DNA of 64,000 nucleotides, taken from contig NC_090444.1 of NCBI RefSeq assembly GCF_031143425.1, positions 1,535,730,782-1,535,794,781 of the forward strand, read 5' to 3'. A program made the translations under genes and the position numbers. Within the stretch, counting starts at the first letter, position 1; each line of letters starts with the position of its first letter. Of the stretch, positions 55,543-64,000 are shown piece by piece. The notes beneath the pieces are model-generated. The model ran no database searches. It saw nothing but the letters and a program-made list of their open reading frames with translations, and was not told where the DNA came from. Source of the stretch: Pleurodeles waltl. Taxonomy: Eukaryota > Chordata > Amphibia > Caudata > Salamandridae.

Positions 55543-56955
55543 GTGTGCGTAGGTTTAGCAACAGCATGTTTGAGCATTTTGTTGATAGTTGGATTGAGTC
55601 TGCCTGTGAAAGAAAACGCTGAGAGCACAGTTACACAGATGCTAGGAGATTCACATGCAGAACAAGATCCCCTGTATGAGGATGAGAGATTGCTTCACAT
55701 TGATGATTCAAATGGAGATTTATCTTCTAATTTATATTACAGGATATTGTATGAATGCATTGAGAGTATGGAAGGTGCAAGATTTTTATGTTTGTACACA
55801 GATCCCTTCATCGGTACAGGAAGGAATCACAAATTACATCTTGCCACTAACATGGAATTTCTTGAAGTGCGTTACTAACTCAGTTGTATAACCAGGAGTA
55901 TATTCAATACTTCTATTCTAATTATGATCTTGTGTTTTCTTGGCAAGTAGTATTGCCAAAGTGAAATACAGTGACATTGTGGGAGGATTCTTTGAACTGA
56001 CACGGACCTTTGGAACCACGTACGCACACAAAAACAATTTAACCTGCATTCTTACACCACTAAAAAAGGAGTTCATTGGTTAAGTAGATGGCAGAAGAAA
56101 ATCAATGAAAACCACGATAGGAATGGGAGTCATTTTATAGGACTGGCAGAAGGATGCTGCACACATTACAATTAGTGATACACAAGGACACTTAGCTTTA
56201 GACTGGCAACACGTAGTAAAACCATGTATATATAGACCGAAATCAAAAACAGACACATATTTATTAGGTACTAGTAAATGTAGACATGTATTTTTGTTTA
56301 AGTGTGTTTGGAATTTCATTTTAAATAGAAAAGACCCTGCCATACCAGGTGTTTATTTTATTTTTGGTATGAATGCCTATTACAAGCTGCCAAAAGGCGG
56401 GCATGGTACATAGTACCTGTGTGTAGTATTTCCAAATTTCCCAAAATTTAGCATGTGGACAATTTTTAAAATCCAATCTGGAAAGAGAAATCGAATTCCA
56501 GAATGAGGAGAGGAGCTAGTGCTGCAGAGATTATTGGTAATATATTTGGTGCCATTATTCCTTCAACTTGTGTGATCTTTAATGATATTAAGGTGAGGAA
56601 ATTATCAACCATTGGAGGTAAGCCAATGCTGGAGCTATGCTTTTAATGGATATTGAGATGGTTGCAGCGAGATCAATGGTTTTGCGAAATCGTCTTGCAT
56701 TAGACATATTATTGGTGGAGGGCGGAGTCTTTCAAGCAAATCTGAAAAATGGCCTGGAAGAATTAAAAGCAACTAGGGCTTGCGAGGTAATAGGTAATGG
56801 ATTTTCAACCATTGCAATGTGATATGGAAACTTGGGAAAGGGAGTTGTAGGAATGATCTTGAGACCTTTGTTGATTGTGGTTTTGTGTGCCTCAGTTGCA
56901 CCTGGAACTTACAAACTATACAAACTTTGGAAAGAGAAAAGAGCTAAGAGTAGAT
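55543..56955 (+). pseudogene. Endogenous retrovirus env remnant
   Basis: The 111-codon frame at 55543-55878 opens with a hydrophobic leader-like stretch and would be the start of an envelope surface part. After stops and shifts, 56,515-56,830 resembles the transmembrane subunit (an NRLALDILL heptad-type segment near 56,690), and 56,845-56,930 encodes one hydrophobic anchor followed by a short basic tail. Several frame changes and stops mean no complete product. Its position after integrase and before an LTR-like end supports the assignment; the surface region itself is too diverged to identify by motif. Confidence 0.6.
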
Positions 56956-57117
56956 AGAGGAGGGAGGAGTTTGAAATGGAGAAGATGAGGAGTGTTTATT
57001 ATTCATACTTGAAGAAAATTGAGAATTACTGCTGACGAAAACATCAACAGACATCAAGGCTTTGAGATGTCTCATTGAAATGAGAGAGGCCTTTTTGTGA
57101 CAGCGTAGATTGCGGTC

Positions 57118-57129
57118 AGAGGAGGGACT
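57118..57129 (+). other. Polypurine tract
   Basis: GAGGAGGGACT directly precedes the TG of the 3' LTR-like sequence, in the place where a retroviral plus-strand primer lies. Confidence 0.5.
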
Positions 57130-57671
57130 TGTGGAGTGTAAAATTTGGTAATGCTTTAGTGACCCAGACATCAGCAGAAGGTGACAATTTATGTTTTATG
57201 TTTAACAAGCCTAATGTAGAAAGCTGCACTGACACATATTTTAAAAGTGCTCATGTTTTCATTTGTGGTGGTCACAATTGTGCCTGCCGGATTTAACAAT
57301 GTGTTAACAAGATTTAAATGATGCCAAAGTTTATTTTAGGCACCAGAGTAACTGTTAGTATTAAAACAAATTCATACTTTTAATGTTTAAATGCACTTCT
57401 CCGTCATATCTAACATGATGTCTTAACAAGTATAATAAATAATGAAATGTTTTATTATTTCTGATGAGATATTATTAACATAGAATTTTTAAGTCTGCAT
57501 ATTATGTGAGTTTTTTAACAAGTATATTAATGCATCCATATTTCTTGTGTTGGCCTGTAGAGCTTGCATTTGCAGTGATGTAAAAGTGATGAATCATTGT
57601 TTTCTCTAACCTAAATTTTTCAAGCAGGTGTTGTTCTTATGAGTAGCAGAAGTTCTTTGTTCTATTGTACA
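57130..57671 (+). repeat. 3' LTR of the endogenous retrovirus (single copy)
   Basis: The segment starts TGTGGAGTGTAAAATTTGG after a polypurine tract and ends TTGTACA, giving TG...CA ends and about 540 bp. AATAAATAATG near 57,434 could serve as poly(A) signal. No second copy exists upstream, consistent with loss of the 5' half of the provirus. The right edge is placed where family R sequence begins and could be off by a few bases. Confidence 0.5.
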
Positions 57672-57673
57672 GA

Positions 57674-59806
57674 GTTGGAAATGGGGTCTTTGGTTGACAG
57701 TCAGGTTACCCCCTGTTCAAGCAAGGACCCTCACTCTAGTCAGGGTAAATGAGAATCACCCTCAGCTAACCCCTGCTTACCCCCTTGGTAGCTTGGCAGA
57801 GCAGTAGGCTTAACTTCAGAGTGCTAGGTGTAAAGTATTTGTACCAACACACACAGTAACTTAATGAAAACACTACAAACTGACACAACACCAGTTTAGA
57901 AAAATAGGAAATATTTATCTAAACAAACCAAGACCAAAACGACAAGAGTCCAACATACACAAGTCAAGTTATGAATTTTTAAAGATTAAACTCAAAAATA
58001 GCGCTTAGAAACAAAAATGCTTCGATGAGGTGTTAACACGGCGTCATGACGGAGTCGTTCCCAACAAGCCGACACCAGCGGCGCCGGACACAGAGTCGCG
58101 TAGACCCCCAAGTACAGTACCTTTGGTGAAGAGTGAAAACAAGCCGATGCGCGAAGTCGGGGATCGCGGCGTCTGTGCGAAACGTTGAATCCGCTCACTT
58201 CGAGCGGCGTCGGTCACGACGTGGTGCGGCGACTTCCACGGAGTCGCGGACTTCAGCGGGGCTGCAGCGACGTCGGGCCTGCGAAGAGCGTCGCGTTCCA
58301 GTGAAGGTCACGGCGTCAGGTGCAGGCGGCGTCCCCGGATTCAGCAGCGGCGTCGGTCCAGAGTCGTCCGAAGTCAATTTCCTTGGATTTCCACCAGCTT
58401 TCCTTTCAAGGGCCCAGGGACTGGATAGGGCACCACTTGTCAGAGCAGGAGTCTCTCCAGAGACTCCATGTGCTGGCAGAGAGAAGTCTTTGCTGTCCCT
58501 GAGACTTCAAACAACAGGAGGCAAGCTCTAAATCAAGTCCTTGGAGATTTCTTCACAAGATGGAAGGCACACAAAGTCCAGTCTTTGCCCTCTTACTCTG
58601 GCAGAAGCAGCAACTGCAGGATAGCTCCACAAAGCACAGTCACAGGCAGGGCAGCTCTTCTTCCTCAGCTATTCAGCTCTTCTCCAAGCAGAGGTTCCTC
58701 TTGGTTCCAGAAGTGTTTCTAAAGTCTGTAGATTTGGGTGCCCTTCTTATACCCATTTTAGTCTTTGAAGTCACCTTTCTTCAAAGGGGACTCACACCTA
58801 CTTGTGAAATCCTGCCTTGCCCAGGCAAGGCCTCAGACACACACCAGGGGGTTGGAGCCGGCTTTGTCAGAGGCAGGCACAGTCCTTTCAGATGAGAGTG
58901 ACCACTCCACCCCACCCTCCTAGCAGAGATGTCTAATCAGGAAATCCAGGTTACACCCCAGCCCCCTTTGTGTCACTGTCTAGTGCGAGGTGAAAAACAA
59001 CCCAACTGTCAAACTGACCCAGACAGGGAATTCACAAACAAGGCAGAGTCACAGAATGGTTTAAGCAAGAAAATGCTCACTTTCTAAAAGTGGCATTTTC
59101 AAATGCACAATCTTAAAATCAACTTTACTAAAAGATGTATTTTTAAATTGTGAGTTCAGGGACCCCAAACTCCACATGTCCATCTACTCTCTAGGGGAAT
59201 CTACACTTTAATCATATTTAAAGGTAGCCCCCATATTATCCTATGAGAGAGACAGACCTTGCAACAGGGAAAAACGAAGTTGGCAGTATTTCACTGTCAG
59301 GACATATAAACCACATTACTATATATCCTACCTTATACATACACTGCACCCTGCCCTTGGGGCTACCTAGGGCCTACCTTAGGGGTGCCTTACATGTAAG
59401 AAAATGGAAGGTTTAGGCCTGCCAAGTGGGTACACTTGCCAAGTCGAACTTACAATGTAAAAATACACACAGAGACACTGCAGTGGCAGGTCTGAAACAT
59501 GATTACAGAGCTACTTATGTGGGTGGCACAACCAGTGCTGCAGGCCCACTAGTAGCATTTGATTTACAGGCCCTGGCACCTCTAGTGCACCTTACTAGGG
59601 ACTTACTAGTAAATCAAATATGCCAATCATGGATAAACCAATTACATACAATTTACACAAAGAGCATATGCACTTTAGCACTGGTTAGCAGTGGTAAAGT
59701 GCTCAGAGTTGAAAAGCCAGCAGCAACAGGTCAGAAAAAAATAGGAGGCAGGAGGCAAAAAGACTGGGGATGACCCTACATAAGCAAAAGTCCAACATAC
59801 AGATAC
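57674..59806 (-). repeat. Family R repeat copy (minus, ~2.1 kb)
   Basis: On the plus strand it starts GTTGGAAATGGGGTCTTTGG and contains, in reverse order, the landmarks of 45.5-47.7 kb: ACCCTGACTAGAGT complement, TTTCTAAGCGC, CAAGTGGTGCCCTATCCAGTCC (58,449-58,428), GAAGTCTCAGGGACA (58,508-58,494) and the CACTGCTAACCAGTGC block near 59,690-59,675. It ends directly where the next copy begins. No coding; the small frames in the CpG-rich core are compositional. Confidence 0.8.
58010..58375 (-). repeat. CpG-rich core of this family R copy
   Basis: Dense CpG with irregular repeats of GGCGTC, GTCGCG and CGTCGG words, about one CpG per 8-9 bases, in a setting otherwise poor in CpG. Its sequence is unlike the cores of the other family R copies although it occupies the same position. 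Confidence 0.65.
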
Positions 59807-62030
59807 TGTTAGAAATGGGGTATTTGGTTGGCAGTCAGGTTACCTCCTGTAAAAGTAAGGACCCTCACTCTAGTCAGGGTAAAGGAGAATCACACTCAGT
59901 TAACCCCCGCTTACCCCCTTGGTAGCTTGGCACAAGCAGGCAGGCTTAACTTCAGAAGCAATGTGTAAAGTATTTGTACCAACACATGCAGTAACTCAGT
60001 GAAAACACTACAAAATGACACAGCACATGTTTAGAAAAATAGATAATATTTATGTAAACAAAACAAGACCAAAACAGTAAAAATACAACATACACAAGTC
60101 AGGTTATTAATTTTTAAAGAATAAGAGTCTTAATCCTTAGAAAACAGTGAGAATGTTCTAATTTCACAAAAGTATCCGGGTTGTATCAAAATAAACCCGC
60201 ACAGGTGAGTGTGTGTTGAAAAAGGCCAGCGATGCGTTGATTTCTCACTCGCAAGCGAGACCATGCGTTATTCCTCCTCCAGTCGGGTCGGCATTCGTTG
60301 TTTCTTCTCTCCCGCAAGAGAGCGATGTGTCGATCGGGACAGGCACCTCAGGTCCGGGCAGCCTTTGCGTTGTTATTCCGCACCCAGGGATGGTGCGTTG
60401 AAAATCCAGTTGCACAGTATAACAAAACCGCGCTGCGTGGGGTTTGCGTCGTTATCAGCCCCCATTAGCGGGAGTTGCACGTCGTTTCTCCAGCCGCGTT
60501 GTGTCGATCTTCCAACCGCGATGCAGGTGGAGCATTGATTTCAGCCGCGAAGCCGGTGGTGCATCGTTTATCTGCTGTGTCATGGAAGGTGTGTCGAAAA
60601 TTTCCCTGCACAGCGGTCTGTGCGTGGATTTTCAGTCTTTGTCTGCCAGCTTCACCTTTCAAGGGCCCAGGAACTGGATAGGGCACCACTTGCAAGGCAG
60701 GAGTCACAGCAGAGAGTCCAGGTGCTGTCAGGGGAAGTCTTTGATGGCCCTGAGACTTCAACAACATGAGGCAAGCTCAATTCAGCCATTGGAGATTCTT
60801 CACAAGCAAGAATGCACAACAAAGTCCAGTCTTCATCCCCTTTCACAGGCAGAAGCACCAACTGCAGGATCGCTCCACAAAGCACAGTCAAAGGCAGGGC
60901 AGCACTTCTCCTCAGCTCTTCAGCTCTTCAGCTGTTCTCCTTGGCAGAGATTCCTCTTGATTCCAGAAGTGATATAATTTTCAGGGGTGCTGTTCTTGTA
61001 CCCCTTTCTGCCTTTGAAGTAGGCCTACTTCAAAGGAAAGTCTTTTTTGTTTGTGAGATCCTGCCTTGCCCAGGCCAGGCCCCAGACACACACCGGGGGG
61101 TTACAGACTGCATTGTGTGAGGGCAGGCACAGCCCTTTCAGGTGTGAGTGACCACTCCTCCCCTCTCCTACCTCCAGAGATGGCTCATCAGGATATGCAG
61201 GCTACACCCCAGCTCCCTTTGTGTCACTGTCTAGAAAGAGGTGCAAATATTCCGACTGTCAAACAGACAGGGAATCCACAAACAGGCAGAGTCACAGAAT
61301 GGTTTAAGCAAGAAAATGGCTACTTTCTAAAAGTGGCATTTTCAAACACACAATCTCAAAAACAACATTTCTAAAAGACGTATTTTTAAATTGTGAGTTC
61401 AGAGACCCCAAACTCCACATGTTCATCTACTCCCAAAGGGAATCTGTGCTTTAATAATATTTAAAGGTAGCCCCCATGTTCACCTATGAGAGAGATAGGC
61501 CTTGCAACAGTGAAAAAACGAATTGGCAGTATTTCACTGTCAGGACATATAAAACACATTAGTACATGCCCCACCTTAACCATACACTGCACCCTGCCCA
61601 TGGGGACACCTAGGGCCTACCTCAAGGGTGTCTTACATGTAAGAAAAGGTAAGGTTTAGGCCATATTAGTGGGTATACTTGCCAAGTCGAATGGGCAGTT
61701 AAAACTGTACTCACAGACACTGCAGTGGCAGGTCTGAGACATGTTTACAGAGCTACTAATGTTGGTGGCACAGCCAGTGCTGGAGGCCCACTAGTAGCAT
61801 TTGATTTAGAGGTCCTGGGCACCTCTAGTGCACTATACCAGGGACTTACTAGTAAATCAAATATGCCAATCATGGAAAGCCAATTACACATACATTTTAC
61901 ATAGGAGCACTTGCACTTTAGCACTGGATTGCAGTGGTTAAGTGCCCACAGTAACAAAAACAGCAAAAACAGAGTCCAGAACAAATCAACAACCTGGGAA
62001 ACACGGGCAAAAAGTTAGGGGAGACCATGC
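59807..62030 (-). repeat. Family R repeat copy (minus, ~2.2 kb)
   Basis: Starts TGTTAGAAATGGGGTATTTGG on the plus strand and parallels the previous copy along its whole length, including CAAGTGGTGCCCTATCCAGTTC (60,693-60,672) and GAAGTCTCAGGGCCATCAAAG (60,762-60,742). It ends near 62,030 after GCAAAAAGTTAGGGGAGACC, the minus-strand equivalent of the CCCCTAACTTTTTGC start seen at 10,370. Directly abuts the previous copy, head to tail. Confidence 0.8.
60215..60640 (-). repeat. CpG-containing short-repeat core of this family R copy
   Basis: Irregular repeats built on GCGTTG, GTCGTTT, GTGCGTTG and GATGCGTTGATTTC words, with CpG enrichment. Same position as the other cores, different motif. Confidence 0.6.
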
Positions 62031-62949
62031 CAAGGATGCCAAGTCTATTAGAGACCTTTAGTTAAATTACCTTGGTTCAGAACATTTAAGCCTATGAACA
62101 TAACGTGAAGTAAAATTGTTTCAAGTAACATGCGGATTCACATGGAACAGAGACAAGTCCATTGTAGACTCTGGGAAGAATTTGAATTGTTGCAAGTGGC
62201 AGAAAATTTAAACTGACTGTTTGGATTCATACAGAAAGAGGAGATGACTTCAGATCAAACCTGAAAATGTTTTGGACTGTTATAGCTTGAAGTCATGTCA
62301 CTAATTCTGATAGGGCGTTGCCCTTTTTGAGTGATGTGGGGCCACTGAACTGAGAAATCAGGATGTTTTAGGTGTTTTAGTGGGGAGGGACTTTAAAAGT
62401 TTTAGTCATTCTTTCCATGACTCTTCAGATCGCTAGATATTATGTTAGGCTTTCTTTGGCTATCAAGGACTCCTGACTCTTTGCAGCTCTCTCTCTGCAC
62501 TTCCGTGATGATGTTTCTGACTGGACGTTGCTGATGATCTACGTGCTTTGCTGATGAAGAATCCTTGAATGCTGGCCCTAGGGTAGGTATATCTCTCTGT
62601 TGATGCCTTTCCCTTGACATGTCTTTTTTCTGGAATAGAAGGTAGCATGCTGACACTCATCTAATTTGATTTGACAAATGCCAACACAGTCTGATCTGAG
62701 ATATGTTTCTGTGGCACAAGTCATTTCGTTAATGATATGTATTATTCTTCTTCAATGTTTAATTTTGTTGATGTCAATTAGATTAAACTTGTTTTGTCAT
62801 TTTAGGCAGCCAATGGTGTTGATTTATCTTTATAATCTGATTTTGTGTACAGTCTACATAACATTAGCTTTGTGGTTGTAAAATGAAGCTTTGAAACTTT
62901 CATTGATTGGCGTTTTCCTTCCGTGGCTACATTGGCGATGGTGTCTAAT
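62031..62949. other. Unannotated interval
   Basis: Ordinary AT-rich sequence with short open frames only. Nothing recognised. Confidence 0.45.
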
Positions 62950-63560
62950 TGTTGTGATGGTGCTGAAATAATTGTGCATGGTTAACCACACTCCTTACTG
63001 GGTCAAAAGATCTCTCACCCTCAGTGAAGCATTTTGATTCCTGTGAAGGATGGTAAATGGTGTTAACACTGTTATACCTAACACAGGCCCATATCATTAC
63101 TGCTTTTGTTCTCAAAACCTTTGAGATGCACATTAACCAGCTTTCTGGATTTATGGAAACAAATCATGTCCTGGATCTTGTACAGTCTGGTTTCTGTCAG
63201 TCCCACAGTATGGAAAAAGCTTTGCGTTGGTTTTAGAAGACTTGTGAATGTTAACAAACAAAGCAGGAATGTACAGCACTTGTGTGATTAAGGCATTCAA
63301 CACAGTATTGCATGCCATCTTGTCATTCAGACTGTTGGAGATCAGAATCATTGGGATTGCACACTAGTGGTGCAAGTCGTACACAGAACATAGGTCCCAA
63401 GCAATCTACCTGCCTCCTTTTTGCCAGAATTCAAGTAATTGAACCAAGGGGTGCCTCAGAGGACTACCTTAAGTCTGGCTCTTTTTAAAACCTATATTTA
63501 TCCATTGGTTCAATTACTTAGAACTTTTGCCTTAACTACATGAACTATGCAGATAGTATC
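62950..63560 (+). pseudogene. L2-like LINE reverse transcriptase fragment
   Basis: Across shifted frames the plus strand reads reverse transcriptase blocks in order: a KIFEMHINQLSGF-like entry, LDLVQSGFCQSHSMEKAL (family QSGFR..HSTETAL), a stretch in place of DLSAAFDTVDH, then a LNQGVPQRTTLSLALF block (family GVPQGS.L.P.LF) and a MNYADS segment where the catalytic YADD would be. The second catalytic Asp is lost and frames break repeatedly, so it is dead. It is of the same general type as the minus-strand piece at 8 kb. Remaining sequence to 64,000 may be its continuation but is too eroded to call. Confidence 0.7.
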
Positions 63561-64000
63561 AAAATAATTATTGCATAGACTGATTGGACGTGGCTGTGAG
63601 TCCTTCCATCAGTGTATGTTGCCTGTGAAGGATTCTGAAAGAAGACTGCCCTTTTTTCTCATGAGTGTATGCAAACATTTCTCCTTACTAAGACAGTGCT
63701 ATTTCCATGTACTAGGCCTTGCAAAATAGGTAGATCTAGAGCACAATTATGACATAGGACCGTTTTAATGCGCCCACTCGTGGATGCATATAGAACTAAA
63801 TCTATGGTTTGCAGAATCGAGGTGCCACCCATGAACTTTACTCTGTGATCTGTGGTAGACATTACGTGTTTACCAGCTGGTTAAGCATTTATTTCAAAGC
63901 CCATGCTGTGATTACAGAAAGTTAAAAAAAGGGGTCTTACATTCTCAACAGGAGGCCTTTTCTCTGAAACATCAACCCTTTCCCGACCCTTCATCCTCTA
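63561..64000 (+). other. Possible eroded continuation of the L2-like fragment
   Basis: The position directly after the RT core suggests LINE ORF2 sequence, but I can name no motif with confidence. No other gene or repeat is visible up to the end of the window. Confidence 0.3.

Noticed and set aside
57992..58531. Arg-rich frames of 68-132 codons in the CpG-rich core at 58.0-58.5 kb
   Set aside because: Produced by CpG-rich short repeats in a family R copy; the equivalent place in other copies has unrelated sequence, so no conserved protein exists.
60209..60977. 109- and 177-codon frames at 60.2-61.0 kb
   Set aside because: Same reason: family R core and flank, with no conservation of frame against the adjacent copy.

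Overview
This window looks like intergenic DNA from a very large, repeat-dense vertebrate genome, most likely a salamander and probably a newt. That is an inference from the repeats: a ~9.8 kb PIF/Harbinger DNA transposon whose genes contain introns, several small Harbinger-type elements with the same ends, L2-like and L1-like LINE fragments, a broken endogenous retrovirus and long unclassified repeats. No search was run; the species (Pleurodeles-like) is a guess. I recognise no host gene exon, tRNA, rRNA or CRISPR array. Essentially all supportable protein coding belongs to mobile elements.

Layout. 1-3.5 kb: nothing recognised. 3.53-6.56 kb: a non-autonomous LTR-retrotransposon-like unit (LTR, leader, ~2.35 kb interior, second LTR, then the leader again). 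6.9-7.1 kb: a run of hairpins. 8.0-8.8 kb: minus-strand L2-like LINE end. 10.2-12.87 kb and 22.67-22.83 kb: one long unclassified repeat (here called family R) split by insertions: a 190-bp palindromic MITE and, later or independently, the complete Harbinger element at 12,868-22,673. 24.1-25.2 kb: another family R copy, minus strand. 25.25-26.7 kb: diverged ~400-bp tandem repeat. 29.2-32.9 kb: three copies of a ~0.6 kb element made almost wholly of consecutive hairpins, with a different hairpin-rich element at 31.4-31.9 kb between them. 33.27-33.44 kb: palindromic MITE. 35.4-37.4 kb: family R copy. 44.1-44.45 kb: old copy of the hairpin-chain element. 45.5-47.7 kb: family R copy. 51.7-52.3 kb: L1-like fragment. 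53.07-53.42 kb: another LINE tail, abutting a 5'-truncated endogenous retrovirus (53.42-57.67 kb). 57.67-62.03 kb: two family R copies head to tail on the minus strand. 62.95-63.56 kb: L2-like reverse-transcriptase fragment.

The Harbinger element is the centrepiece. It has ~24-bp imperfect terminal inverted repeats, a 3-bp target duplication (TCT), an intact 337-codon DDE transposase on the minus strand, an intact two-exon Myb/SANT-like protein (392 aa) converging on it, and a second three-exon Myb/SANT-like gene diverging from it. That second gene has an in-frame TAA followed by a long open stretch and then runs into large GC-rich minisatellites. GGCGGT/ACCGCC motifs cluster at both element ends and in the divergent promoter, and the same motif and the same ends recur in the small elements at 29-33 kb. 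The likely relation is that the autonomous element supplies transposase and Myb-like DNA-binding proteins that act on the small elements' ends.

The best candidate for something undescribed is the hairpin-chain element: thirteen consecutive stem-loops tile one 605-bp copy, some with perfect 24-31 bp stems, and stem differences between copies are paired (covarying) at several positions.
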